Below, one piece after another: positions 8,378 through 16,190 of a DNA stretch of 64,000 nucleotides (positions are counted from its first letter, which is position 1; each line of letters begins with the position of its first letter). A program made the position numbers and the translations under genes. This stretch comes from Virgibacillus litoralis. Lineage in GTDB: Bacteria; Bacillota; Bacilli; Bacillales; Amphibacillaceae. Location of the stretch: NCBI RefSeq assembly GCF_017873675.1, contig NZ_JAGGKK010000001.1, forward strand, positions 372,001-436,000. Reading direction: 5' to 3'. Under the pieces are notes generated by a model, which made no database searches, had not been told where the DNA came from, and saw nothing but the letters and a program-made list of their open reading frames with translations.

Positions 8378-8555
8378 TGAATCCTCATTCCGCTATTCGC
8401 CCTAAACTCCCTAGTTTGAGCTTGGTTCCGGATCCTCGTTCCGCTATTTGTCCTTTTCGACGTTATAATTAACTGTTTTTTAGCAAATAGCGGAACGAGG
8501 ATTCATCTAAGCCTCTGATAAGCAGCTTTTTGGCCATTTAGCGGAATGAGGATTC
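8378..8555. repeat. Rep-A cluster 2 (two direct plus two inverted units)
   Basis: Four units of the Rep-A motif lie 50-57 bp apart. Those at 8378-8397 and 8428-8449 read (GAT)CCTC(A/G)TTCCGCTATT. Those at 8485-8504 and 8536-8555 are reverse complements. The order F-F-R-R lets the block fold back on itself. The gap 8278-8602 between serA and the next gene holds nothing else I can name. Confidence 0.8.
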
Positions 8556-8602
8556 ATTTGCTGATTAATAACATGATCGGTTTGCTTAAACATCTCTCCC
8601 CT

Positions 8603-8890
8603 CTACCAATATGGTTCCTCTTTATTAGATAATTTCAAAATTAAGGGGTATAAGCCGATTACTATCAAAGCAAAGATAATAGCAAGAATCAGCCCTATAC
8701 CTAATGAAAAATCCAACCACGCATTAATAGGTATGAAAACTAATGGAATAAGTACGAAAACCCCACCTCTTATTCTTGATGATGCAGACTCATATTGTTT
8801 TTCACCACAGTGCGGGCATTTCAATCTGAACATTGTTTTAATCGTTTGTTTCCAAGTCCACTTTTCACCGCAATTCTGGCAAACTGGCAT
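8603..8890 (-). CDS. Zinc-ribbon small membrane protein
   Basis: A 95-residue protein. The N-terminus has two CxxC pairs, CQNCGEKW (4-7) and CPHCGEKQY (25-28), that should bind one zinc ion. Two hydrophobic segments follow at about 43-62 and 66-86. The start MPVCQNCGEKWTWKQT recalls a family of putative zinc-finger membrane proteins common in Bacillaceae (TIGR04104-like, from memory). The function is unknown. GGGGGTGG lies before the ATG. Single gene. Confidence 0.75.
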   Translation of the reverse strand: MPVCQNCGEKWTWKQTIKTMFRLKCPHCGEKQYESASSRIRGGVFVLIPLVFIPINAWLDFSLGIGLILAIIFALIVIGLYPLILKLSNKEEPYW

Positions 8891-8964
8891 CCATCCACCC
8901 CCTCATTTTATAGAGCAGCTCCAGCACTACTTTTTCTAAATCTATGTGAACCGCTAGTAAAAGT

Positions 8965-9342
8965 TTAAAGTATTACGCCAGAAAACTCACCCTTTAATAC
9001 TTCTTTTTCATGCTGATTTTTGCATAAAAAGGATGATCTAATAGATATTCTGTTCTTTTCTTGCCTTTCGTATTTTTCAATTGTAACCCCGCAAATGATT
9101 GTATCTCCTGTAAACACAGGTCTTAAGAACTCAAATTTCATATTACGAGCCATCACATCATAATCTCCACCTACTTTTGTTGGAAGAGTCGCCGTTAATA
9201 ACCCTTGTACAACAAGCTTCCCCTGTTCATCTGGCGTTTTATGATGAACACCTTCATCACCTGAAATTTCGGAAAATAACTCAACATCCCTATCCGAAAA
9301 AGATCGTTCAAATGTAATGATATCTCCTACTTTTAAAGACAA
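8965..9342 (-). CDS. MaoC-like hot-dog dehydratase
   Basis: A 125-residue hot-dog fold protein. VGDIITFERSFSDRDVELFSEISGDEGVHH contains the R-hydratase pattern (FS..D...F..I(S/T)GD.N..H), with D and H in the catalytic positions; the usual N is G here. QGLLTATLP and FEFLRPVFTGDTI complete the fold. It likely hydrates or dehydrates an acyl-CoA or acyl-ACP. I chose TTG 9342 because AGGAGGG lies 6 nt upstream; ATG 9378 has no ribosome site. Confidence 0.75.
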   Translation of the reverse strand: MSLKVGDIITFERSFSDRDVELFSEISGDEGVHHKTPDEQGKLVVQGLLTATLPTKVGGDYDVMARNMKFEFLRPVFTGDTIICGVTIEKYERQEKNRISIRSSFLCKNQHEKEVLKGEFSGVIL

Positions 9343-9600
9343 ATTTATCCCTCCTAAACTTAATTGTATAACCTGCATTCAATCTCTGTATTTCCTATAT
9401 GCTTGTATAATTCACCTTAGTAATTGTTAACATAATATTACAGTTGTTCGTCTGAATTAGTAAGTAAAATATCTTCTTGTTTTAAGATTGCTTCCATCCC
9501 AAACTAAGTCGCAAGCTGTTTAGATTACAATTGGTCAGCCTTAACTTGCTACATTTACTTGTTGGTGATAAGCCAGGTTTTCTAATACAATTCAAATAAA
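9343..9600. other. Intergenic, nothing recognised
   Basis: The stretch between the MaoC-like gene and the terminator of the cupin gene is AT-rich. Apart from a possible promoter for the MaoC-like gene I see no gene, repeat or structured RNA in it. Confidence 0.4.
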
Positions 9601-9637
9601 AGGGGTTGCCAATCTCACAACCCCCTTCCTTTTTTTG
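9601..9637 (-). terminator. Terminator, probably bidirectional
   Basis: GGGGTTG/CAACCCC with a 9-nt loop. T-rich DNA flanks it on both sides: CCTTCCTTTTTTT on the plus strand and TTTTATTTG on the minus strand. It ends the minus-strand cupin gene that stops at 9652. Confidence 0.7.
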
Positions 9638-9651
9638 AAATCAATATATTT

Positions 9652-10485
9652 CTACATATTTTTACTTTGCTGAAGAAGTTTGGATTCTCCTGTTCGTTCC
9701 CATTCTTCTACTGTTTCATATGCTGCTTCAGGAGAATATCCTTTCCCTACAAGTACTCCCATCAAAATGAATTCCTGGAGAATATGAGTTGCATTTATTC
9801 CTCTTCGTACATCTTCTAATCCTTCCTCCACCAGATATTCTGTATGCTGCACCCATTCATCTGGCGTTTTTCCTGAAATTACTGTATTTCCATTCTCATG
9901 CTCTTCTTCAGCTGCCATAGCTTCTGCTTTGGTAACATGAACTGTGCCAAACGGATGGTTAGGGGGAGCATATATTGAGTATAGTTTTAGGGGAACATTA
10001 CCAGTATTGGTCAGGTTATGCCATGATCCGGCAGGTATTAGTATTGCAGAATCATCATAGACATTTCGTTCAAAGGTTAAATTATCTCTACTGTTACCCA
10101 TCCTGACAATTCCTTGACCTTGTTCTACACGTAAAAATTGATCAACGTCAGGGTGCATTTCCAAACCGATATCCTCACCGACATTGATACTCATTAACGT
10201 AACCTGCAAATGTGTCCCTGTCCATAAAGCAGTACGAAACGTATTGTTTTGTATTGTTGCTTCATTAATATTAATGACAAACGGATTCGGACCATAATCT
10301 TGCAGCCTGGCACCTTCATCACCTTTATAAGCGCTAAATGACCCAGATCTGTCAGCATGTTCTAATCCATTAGGTAAAGTGCCGTTAATAGGCTGTCTTC
10401 CATAGTTATACATTGGTACATTAACATAATAAGGATGTTGATACGGATACATATATGGATAATAAATTTTTCTCAATCCCTTCAC
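9652..10485 (-). CDS. Cupin-domain protein (oxalate decarboxylase-like, spore-type N-terminus)
   Basis: A 277-residue protein. The first 30 residues are Tyr/Pro-rich (YYPYMYPYQHPYYV), as in Bacillus spore-coat proteins. The centre holds a cupin: GEDIGLEMHPDVDQFLRVEQG is motif 1 (the second His of the usual HxH is replaced, H-P-D-V-D-Q), and ILIPAGSWHNLTNTG is motif 2. The C-terminal ~80 residues are helical and acidic. An enzymatic or structural role in the coat is possible. The GTG start at 10485 has no good ribosome site; AAGGGA lies just inside the frame, so a start 5-11 codons in is possible. Confidence 0.7.
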   Translation of the reverse strand: MKGLRKIYYPYMYPYQHPYYVNVPMYNYGRQPINGTLPNGLEHADRSGSFSAYKGDEGARLQDYGPNPFVININEATIQNNTFRTALWTGTHLQVTLMSINVGEDIGLEMHPDVDQFLRVEQGQGIVRMGNSRDNLTFERNVYDDSAILIPAGSWHNLTNTGNVPLKLYSIYAPPNHPFGTVHVTKAEAMAAEEEHENGNTVISGKTPDEWVQHTEYLVEEGLEDVRRGINATHILQEFILMGVLVGKGYSPEAAYETVEEWERTGESKLLQQSKNM

Positions 10486-10581
10486 ATTTTATAAAATTAT
10501 CCTATGTATCTGTTAAAATAATGTACTTATATTCAGGGTACTTTTTTAACTATCTTAATTTAGTTACATTTAATCAAACTG

Positions 10582-11190
10582 TTACTTAGTAGGTTTTGCC
10601 CGTATTAAATAAATGATATCCGCCCAATAACGTTCGATTTGATCAACCTGAAGACAAGATTCCTCAATTATTTTATCTATATTTCTGTTGCAATGACAAC
10701 CAGAAAACTTAGTATGTAGTGGGTCAATCACTTTTTGGGTAAAAGAAAGTAATGGATTAGAGCTCAAACCATGTTCCATTAACAATATTATCCCATCCCC
10801 ACGGCACCAACTGCTGAATTTACTTAGTGTTGCAATTGGGTCTGGATAACTGCAAAGTGAAAGCGTTGATACGATGGTATCGAAAGAGTTAGGCTCTAAT
10901 ATCAACTCATCAATATCTTCTTGTATAAATTCTGCTTTCATCTGAAAATTCGATGCTTCTCTTTTGGCACTCTTAATCATCTTTGAACTAAAGTCAACTC
11001 CTGTTATCTCAACGTTATTCCGATCATAATAAGAAAAGTTCGCTCCAGCTCCAACACCGACCTCTAAGACGTTTCCGTATGCGTTTTTTATTAGTTTATT
11101 TCTCAATGCAGCAAACTTTTGATTAGCGCGTTTATTTTCATACATTTTTACCTGTTTATCGAATTTTTTAATTTGCTTCTCTTTTTTCAT
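10582..11190 (-). CDS. Class I SAM-dependent methyltransferase
   Basis: A 202-residue methyltransferase. VLEVGVGAGANFSYY (about 41-55) is motif I, EITGVDFSSKMI has the acidic SAM ligand, and FDTIVSTLSLCSYPDP is motif II. A CHCNRNID stretch at about 165-172, plus HGLSSNPLL, resembles the phospholipid/METTL7-like group, in which a C-terminal Cys-His cluster is common. Substrate not predictable. Lysine-rich start; GGAAGTG site before the ATG. It is 98 bp upstream of the cupin gene and may be its own unit. Confidence 0.8.
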   Translation of the reverse strand: MKKEKQIKKFDKQVKMYENKRANQKFAALRNKLIKNAYGNVLEVGVGAGANFSYYDRNNVEITGVDFSSKMIKSAKREASNFQMKAEFIQEDIDELILEPNSFDTIVSTLSLCSYPDPIATLSKFSSWCRGDGIILLMEHGLSSNPLLSFTQKVIDPLHTKFSGCHCNRNIDKIIEESCLQVDQIERYWADIIYLIRAKPTK

Positions 11191-11288
11191 TTATTCACTT
11201 CCTGAAGGATTGACTTAGACTTTTCATAACGGGCTTTTACCATATATATAAATGTAATCTCAATTTTATTCATTACGCCTAGTTTCCT

Positions 11289-11624
11289 TTACTGGCGAGG
11301 TCCGAATAACATCACTGAAACACCAACTATACAGATTCCAGCACCAACCAAGTCATATAAGTCAGGCGTTTTCTTATCAATACCCCATCCCCATAAAACG
11401 GAAAGGACAATAAAAACGCCTCCATATGCTGCATAAACTCTGCCAAACGATGGGAAGGTTTGAAATGTAGCAATTACGCCATATAAAGCTAGTGCAATCC
11501 CACCACCAACACCCCAATAATATGGTTTACCTTCTCGTAACCATAGCCAAATTAAATATCCGCCTCCAATTTCAGCCAACCCTGCTAGTACAAACAACAT
11601 TATTGCATAAATGATTAGAACCAC
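11289..11624 (-). CDS. YnfA family (UPF0060) inner-membrane protein
   Basis: A 111-residue protein with four hydrophobic helices. [21 protein letters not shown] and [13 protein letters not shown] are hallmark stretches of the YnfA/UPF0060 family, distant relatives of small multidrug-resistance exporters. It sits in the cytoplasmic membrane; proposed substrates are cationic drugs, but the role is unproven. The start is a GTG very close to AAGGA, so the precise start is uncertain. Single gene, 64 bp upstream of the methyltransferase gap. Confidence 0.9.
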   Translation of the reverse strand: MVLIIYAIMLFVLAGLAEIGGGYLIWLWLREGKPYYWGVGGGIALALYGVIATFQTFPSFGRVYAAYGGVFIVLSVLWGWGIDKKTPDLYDLVGAGICIVGVSVMLFGPRQ

Positions 11625-11681
11625 TTCCTTAAACCTAATTTTTCCACTTATGCTTGATTCCGAGTCGCAGTTGAAGCCGTG

Positions 11682-12245
11682 TCAATGATACCTATACACT
11701 ATTGGTGCTGACAAAATTCTTTTATATTGCTTTCTTTTCTTCCATAAGTCACTGCTTTGAATAAAGATAAGTGAGAATGCTTCCCAAAGAAAAACCCATC
11801 CACCTACTGTTACGCTTAGTGAAATAATCTCATTTATGACCTTTTCGTTATCGGAAATTTGCAGATAAAATGATAATGTTGTAAACAAAACAGAAATGAT
11901 AATATAAAGAAAGACTCTCCCTCTTATGTTGGAAAAATCTCTTTTAGTCGTATAGAGGACATAATTAAAATAATTACGAATACCTTTTTCAATGTTCTTT
12001 TCCATATCAATATTTCTTTCCTGCTTTTGCATGTTAAATCTCAGTTTTATATTTTTTTGTGATTTGATATCGTGAGAGCATTCTTCTAAAAAAGACTTCA
12101 AACTCGAATCAAGATCCCTAATGTTATAAACAGAGGAATCCCATGTATTAAAAATATCATCATAATTCTCTAAATTAATTTCAATTATATAGTCACCTGA
12201 ATCCGAATCAATTGTGTAAAACTGGTCCAAGAACTTATTCGACAT
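11682..12245 (-). CDS. Hypothetical membrane protein with cytosolic N-domain
   Basis: A 187-residue protein. The first ~105 residues are charged and soluble (start MSNKFLDQFYTIDSDSGDY). Two hydrophobic helices follow at about 108-128 and 138-160, then a basic tail WKKRKQYKRI. I do not recognise the family. The layout suggests a membrane-anchored sensor or regulatory protein. AAGCGG before the ATG is a weak ribosome site. It lies 39 bp downstream of the HAD gene on the same strand and could share its transcript. Confidence 0.6.
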   Translation of the reverse strand: MSNKFLDQFYTIDSDSGDYIIEINLENYDDIFNTWDSSVYNIRDLDSSLKSFLEECSHDIKSQKNIKLRFNMQKQERNIDMEKNIEKGIRNYFNYVLYTTKRDFSNIRGRVFLYIIISVLFTTLSFYLQISDNEKVINEIISLSVTVGGWVFLWEAFSLIFIQSSDLWKKRKQYKRILSAPIVYRYH

Positions 12246-12284
12246 AACCGCTTATTCCCCCAGTTAGTACTTCATTACCCTTAT

Positions 12285-13064
12285 TCACTGTTTCAACAAT
12301 GGCAACAGCTCTTTCAATGCTCCAATTTCGTATGTCGGTATAACATCATTAGGTTCTTTTCCATGACGGTTAACCCAGACAGAGTCTATTCCTGCACGCT
12401 CAGCACCAAGGATATCTGTACTTAAATTATCCCCAACCATTAATACTTCATCCTTCTGCACAGCAAGAAGCTCAAGTGCATGCTCAAAAATTGCCGGGTC
12501 TGGTTTTCCTTTTCCAAAAGCCCCAGAAACGACAATGTGCTCAAAATAGGTCATGAGTTTTGGTGTGATATCAAGCTTTGTCTGTTGTAATTCGGGGGAT
12601 CCGTTCGTTAGCATCAGCAGTTGGTACTCCTCTTTTAACTGATCAAGCACCTCAAAACTATCCTCATATACAAATGCATTTTTCTTTCGCATCGCAGGAA
12701 AAGTTTCTGCCAGCTGATAACCGAAATCCGGATCATCAACTTCTAAATCATGTAGTCCTCTCGTCCAGGCTTCTTTACGATATTCTGGAACAATTTCTTT
12801 CAATTTGTGAAAAGACTCCCCCTCATCCCGAAAATCACCCCATAATCCTTCAAACGGATTTATTCCAATCATCTTTGTAAAAGCATATGTATCATAAGAT
12901 GCATACAACTCCCGTGCATTTTCACGAACTTTCTCTTCTAGCTTAACAGGATCAGTATCATATTTTTGCTTTGCGAGTTCACAAGTGGCTTTAAAAGCCT
13001 CTTTTACACTTTTTTTGTCCCAAAGCAAGGTATCGTCAAGATCAAATAAGAGTGCTTTGATCAT
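12285..13064 (-). CDS. HAD family hydrolase (YsaA-like phosphatase)
   Basis: A 259-residue haloacid-dehalogenase superfamily phosphatase. FDLDDTLLW has the nucleophile D8 and acid D10 (motif I), LMLTNGSP is motif II, K in GKGKPDPAIF is motif III, and MVGDNLSTDILGA is motif IV. A helical C1 cap lies between motifs I and II. Length and pattern fit B. subtilis YsaA, reported as a phosphoserine phosphatase. If so it could complete the serine pathway with serA 4 kb away. The name is from memory and not verified. Confidence 0.8.
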   Translation of the reverse strand: MIKALLFDLDDTLLWDKKSVKEAFKATCELAKQKYDTDPVKLEEKVRENARELYASYDTYAFTKMIGINPFEGLWGDFRDEGESFHKLKEIVPEYRKEAWTRGLHDLEVDDPDFGYQLAETFPAMRKKNAFVYEDSFEVLDQLKEEYQLLMLTNGSPELQQTKLDITPKLMTYFEHIVVSGAFGKGKPDPAIFEHALELLAVQKDEVLMVGDNLSTDILGAERAGIDSVWVNRHGKEPNDVIPTYEIGALKELLPLLKQ

Positions 13065-13160
13065 TTAATCAGCATCCTTTCCATAAATCCCCGCTCATTC
13101 CCGCAAACAAGTTCTTCTGCATATAATTAAATGGATGTATTTTACAAGGAGGGTTTTTTT

Positions 13161-13532
13161 ATGTATTACGTCAATTATCCAGGTTATTATTATGTACCAT
13201 ATTATCCCAATGCCACATATTGGCCAGGTCGCCAGCAATATCCGCCTGTTGACGCCAACCTGTTAAATCAATCAGCAAATGAAACGAAAAAACTAATGGA
13301 TGACGCGAGCATTGTTCTTAATAAACTTGCAGAATCACAAGAATATGATGCAGAACTAATGAAAGCTGCTCAAGTTTCAGATACCGCAAAGGTTGAGCAA
13401 TTAATTCTCTCTACAGGCATTACATCAGACGTTGATATTAATTACAATCCTGATGGCTTACGACTGGAATTCAAATCACAAGTTGCTGACATGGATTGCT
13501 GTAAGCTGCGAATTGCATTACGCTGGCGTTAA
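13161..13532 (+). CDS. Tyr/Pro-rich small protein, possibly spore-associated
   Basis: A 123-residue protein. It opens MYYVNYPGYYYVPYYPNAT, a Tyr/Pro-rich stretch typical of coat and exosporium proteins. A helical middle follows (VDANLLNQSANETKKLMDD...). The end, DVDINYNPDGLRLEF and then CCKLRIALRWR, is recurrent in small Bacillus proteins of unknown role. ATG 13161 has a near-perfect AAGGAGGG 7 nt upstream. It converges on the RDD gene with a 4-nt overlap of coding ends. Confidence 0.7.
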   Translation: MYYVNYPGYYYVPYYPNATYWPGRQQYPPVDANLLNQSANETKKLMDDASIVLNKLAESQEYDAELMKAAQVSDTAKVEQLILSTGITSDVDINYNPDGLRLEFKSQVADMDCCKLRIALRWR

Positions 13533-13966
13533 ATTCGATAAACAACTCTCGTACTGCAAATGATATCATGCAATCCTTTCTTTTCTTCATTCCATCCTGC
13601 CATCAGAAAGCCAATACCAAGTGGAAGTGCTGAGAGAAAATACGCAAAAAATCTTCCAATTGATTTCAGCATGCTAATTTGGGTCATCTCTACATTAAGC
13701 ACTTGGATCCTGCATGCTAATTTCCCTGGTGATCCTTTATACTTGCTTGCAGTGAAAATAATTATAAAAACAACGACATAAATTAGATTTGAAATGTCTT
13801 CGGATGGCGATGAATACCAAGTATTTGCCTCGTTACCTGGTGAACTGAAAAACCGTTCGTCATTAATTAAAATGGCTATAATTGCTCCTATTATATATAT
13901 CAAAATGCCATCAATTATATTTGCCAGGAATCTGATCCAGAATCCAGCTGGTTTGTATTTTTCCAT
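13529..13966 (-). CDS. RDD family membrane protein
   Basis: A 145-residue protein. PAGFWIRFLANIIDGILIY contains the R, D and D pattern that names the RDD family, followed by three hydrophobic helices and KGSPGKLACRIQVLN, the conserved loop. Some RDD proteins act in Na+/H+ exchange under alkaline stress; others are uncharacterised. ATG 13966 has AAAAGGAG 9 nt upstream. Its 3' end overlaps that of the convergent small gene by 4 nt. Confidence 0.85.
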   Translation of the reverse strand: MEKYKPAGFWIRFLANIIDGILIYIIGAIIAILINDERFFSSPGNEANTWYSSPSEDISNLIYVVVFIIIFTASKYKGSPGKLACRIQVLNVEMTQISMLKSIGRFFAYFLSALPLGIGFLMAGWNEEKKGLHDIICSTRVVYRI

Positions 13967-14175
13967 AAAAATCAACTCCTTTTATCCATAAATAGTCATC
14001 ACCTAGTACATACCCACTGTTCAGATAAAGTGTATAAAAATACGCTGCAATAGTTTATCAGTGACTTTTGATTAACTATTCATAACTTTAACATAAAAAA
14101 CCATTAAATTAATGACTCTAAATAAAATTGCCCAATGGTTAAATAATAACCAAGCCTAAATTCCTGCCCTAAATC
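13967..14175. other. Intergenic region before Rep-B
   Basis: No gene. AACCATT at 14099-14105 and AATGGTT at 14135-14141 could form a weak hairpin. The rest of the gap up to 14383 is Rep-B and a terminator, listed separately. Confidence 0.4.
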
Positions 14176-14316
14176 TTAGAAAACTTGGCATTCGTTAAAG
14201 GGATTCTTATGAAAGTGTATTTTGCTTTCTTAGAACCCCTTATACTCTAGAGTGCAAGCCTTTGGGCGAATTGCCTTGTGCAGTAAAAAAGTAGTTATAC
14301 TTTCTTAACTGCCAAG
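14176..14316 (+). repeat. Rep-B, long copy
   Basis: A 141-bp copy from TTAGAAAACTTGGCATTCG to TTAACTGCCAAG. It carries the ~65-bp insert (TAAAGGGATTCTTATGAAAG and onward) that separates the left arm from GGGCGAATTGCC. Its central TTAGTTGCACTTATG block is shortened to TTGTG. The right end abuts the U-tract of the minus-strand terminator at 14330-14359. Confidence 0.85.
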
Positions 14317-14317
14317 A

Positions 14318-14359
14318 AATGAAAATATAAGAGGGAGAACTCCTCAGAGTATCTCCCCT
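14318..14359 (-). terminator. Intrinsic terminator of the RBBP9-like gene
   Basis: On the minus strand GGGAGA/TCTCCC (with GAGGAG sequence in the loop) is followed by TCTTATATTTTCATTTC. Rep-B begins directly beyond this tract. Confidence 0.6.
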
Positions 14360-14383
14360 CCATATTTATCCTTAGTTTACAAT

Positions 14384-14935
14384 CTACAGACCTTTAATAT
14401 CCTTCACAAGTTCAGGCAATCCATTATAAAATAAATGCCCCCTGTTTTCAATTGCACGTGGAGTAGCAGTTGAGAGTTTCTTCGTATACTCCTTAAAATG
14501 ATCAAATGAAACTACTTCATCGTCCCGACTATGGTAAAAAAATACTCTTGGTATAGGAGGAAGCTTTACAACAAAATTTTCGGAAAGCATAAATTCTTTA
14601 CTCTCCCAAAAACCATTCTTACCCCAGAAGGGTGCTGCGACACTGTGTAAACTGGATATCTTAACATGGCAATCTTCTTCAGATAAATATTTTAATAATA
14701 CCGATCCACCCAAAGAATGCCCAATCAAAATAACTTCACCTTCTAAGGCCGCAAACTCTTTGCTAAGCAGCTCCTTCCATCTTGTGTATTCTGGGTTTTC
14801 TGGATTAGGCATTTCAGGAATTATCAATTTATATTCTGCATTTAATTTATCTTGCAAATACGCTATAAAATCAAAGCTTCCCTCGTTTTCACCCTGTGGT
14901 CCAGCACTATGAATGAATAGTATTTGTTTTTTCAT
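14384..14935 (-). CDS. RBBP9/YdeN-type alpha/beta hydrolase
   Basis: A 183-residue serine hydrolase. ILFIHSAGPQGE forms the first strand and oxyanion region, and GEVILIGHSLGGSVLLKYL has the nucleophile in GHSLGG. D in YHSRDDEVVSFDH and H in ENRGHLFY complete the triad. Size and order match the small RBBP9/YdeN group (DUF1749/DUF1057-like). Substrate unknown; cytosolic. ATG 14935 follows AGGAGG at 6 nt; the longer frame to 14989 lacks a ribosome site. Confidence 0.85.
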   Translation of the reverse strand: MKKQILFIHSAGPQGENEGSFDFIAYLQDKLNAEYKLIIPEMPNPENPEYTRWKELLSKEFAALEGEVILIGHSLGGSVLLKYLSEEDCHVKISSLHSVAAPFWGKNGFWESKEFMLSENFVVKLPPIPRVFFYHSRDDEVVSFDHFKEYTKKLSTATPRAIENRGHLFYNGLPELVKDIKGL

Positions 14936-15007
14936 GTCGCTCCTCCTTAAATTTTTATTAAAGAACATCCTTGTGAAATGCAAGAACAATATATCCTGTA
15001 AATCTTG

Positions 15008-15799
15008 CTAATTCTTTAATACTCGATTGAGAAAATTATTCATTAAGAGAGGGATTGACACTAGGATCGGCGGATCATCAAGTTGTGGTTCGCGAAGTGT
15101 CACATGTTGATGCGGAACAATTGTGTGTCTCTTAATAATTATCGGTGCCTTTAATCTGGCGCGTAATGTTGAGTACGGGAGCAGTATATCCCTTGCCTTC
15201 ATTTCCCAGGATACAGATGTAGCCATCAAGTAATACGTGCCAGGTTTGACACCTGTAAAACAAAAAGTCCCCAATGAAGAAAGCAGCGTCCCATATAAAG
15301 GAAGCCCTTCAGGAATTGGTTTTGCAAATAAGCCGATAAGGATGACCCCTTCAAAAGAAGCATCTGCATGAACAGTACCCTCGACCTTTGCGTGTGTATT
15401 TGAAGTTAATAGTAAACTATCAGTCCAATCATTTAGCCCCTTTAACTTGCTTAACCGATAGTCTGCATGAACCGCTGAATTCCGAAATTCAGCCGGTGTT
15501 ACGCCTACACGTTCAGTAAATCTGGTTGTAAAGGTCCCTAAACTTTGTTGTCCAATCTCCATTCCTATATCGCGCACACTTAAATTCGTACGTAACAATA
15601 AATCCTTTGCCCTTTGCAAACGGAGGGAAGAAACATAATAATGTGGCGGAAGGCCTGTTTTTTGCTTAAATATACGGGAAAAATGATACGGGCTATAAGC
15701 TACATACTTAGCCAGATGAGAAAGGGGCAGGGGCTCTTGGATATTTTCACGGATGTACTCAATCACTGCATCAATTTCTACAGCATATTGGTCAGTCAT
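15008..15799 (-). CDS. AraC family transcriptional regulator
   Basis: A 263-residue regulator with the AraC DNA-binding domain at the N-terminus (about 8-108): LAKYVAYSPYHFSRIFKQKTG and IGMEIGQQSLGTFTTRFTER are its two helix-turn-helix units. The C-terminal ~150 residues are beta-rich (GTVHADASFEGVILIGLF, GTFCFTGVKPGTYYLMA) and may bind a ligand. AGGTG before the ATG. It does not obviously pair with a target; its near neighbour downstream is the hydrolase gene. Confidence 0.88.
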   Translation of the reverse strand: MTDQYAVEIDAVIEYIRENIQEPLPLSHLAKYVAYSPYHFSRIFKQKTGLPPHYYVSSLRLQRAKDLLLRTNLSVRDIGMEIGQQSLGTFTTRFTERVGVTPAEFRNSAVHADYRLSKLKGLNDWTDSLLLTSNTHAKVEGTVHADASFEGVILIGLFAKPIPEGLPLYGTLLSSLGTFCFTGVKPGTYYLMATSVSWEMKARDILLPYSTLRARLKAPIIIKRHTIVPHQHVTLREPQLDDPPILVSIPLLMNNFLNRVLKN

Positions 15800-15947
15800 T
15801 GTTTCTACACCTCCGTGTTAAGTATTCTATTTTCTTATAAGAATTCCTTCTCTATTTTCGAAATTAATTCCCATCAAATAACTTGATGATATTTTTCTAA
15901 AAGAAAACCGAAATAGCTGAATAAACCAAATAAATTGCAATTATCTA

Positions 15948-15976
15948 TTGCATTATCCAATCGTTTGTATTAAAGT
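15948..15976 (+). promoter_or_regulatory. Candidate SigA promoter of metI-metC
   Basis: TTGCAT (-35, 15948-15953) and TAAAGT (-10, 15971-15976) with a 17-bp spacer lie about 37 bp before the S-box. Position and spacing suit the leader transcript. Confidence 0.45.
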
Positions 15977-16012
15977 AAGAAAAATCAAGTATTCAAATAA
16001 AATCATATATTT

Positions 16013-16171
16013 CTTATCTAGAGAGACGGAGGGATTGGCCCTGTGATGTCTCAGCAACCCGCCATAACTGGTCCGGTGCTAAATCCAAAAGGTAACAAAT
16101 TACCTGAAGATGAGAAGATTGTTTGCGTTATTAGGGACCTTCTTCTTATCTGGAGGGTCCCTAATTTTTTT
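16013..16171 (+). promoter_or_regulatory. SAM-I (S-box) riboswitch with terminator
   Basis: The aptamer spans 16013-16117. CTTATCTAGAGAGACGGAGG, GGATTGGCCCTGTGATG, TCAGCAACC, GGTGCTAAATCC and AGATGAGAAG are the conserved S-box blocks in order. The expression platform is a terminator with TTAGGGACC (16131-16139) and GGTCCCTAA (16156-16164) followed by seven T. When SAM is abundant the aptamer closes and the terminator forms, turning metI-metC off. This is direct sequence evidence for methionine control. Confidence 0.96.
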
Positions 16172-16190
16172 CATGAAAAGGATGATTAAC

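Noticed and set aside
16110-16190. Extended N-terminus of metI
   Set aside because: It would be translated from within the S-box and its terminator. The start at 16191 has a ribosome site and gives the B. subtilis length.
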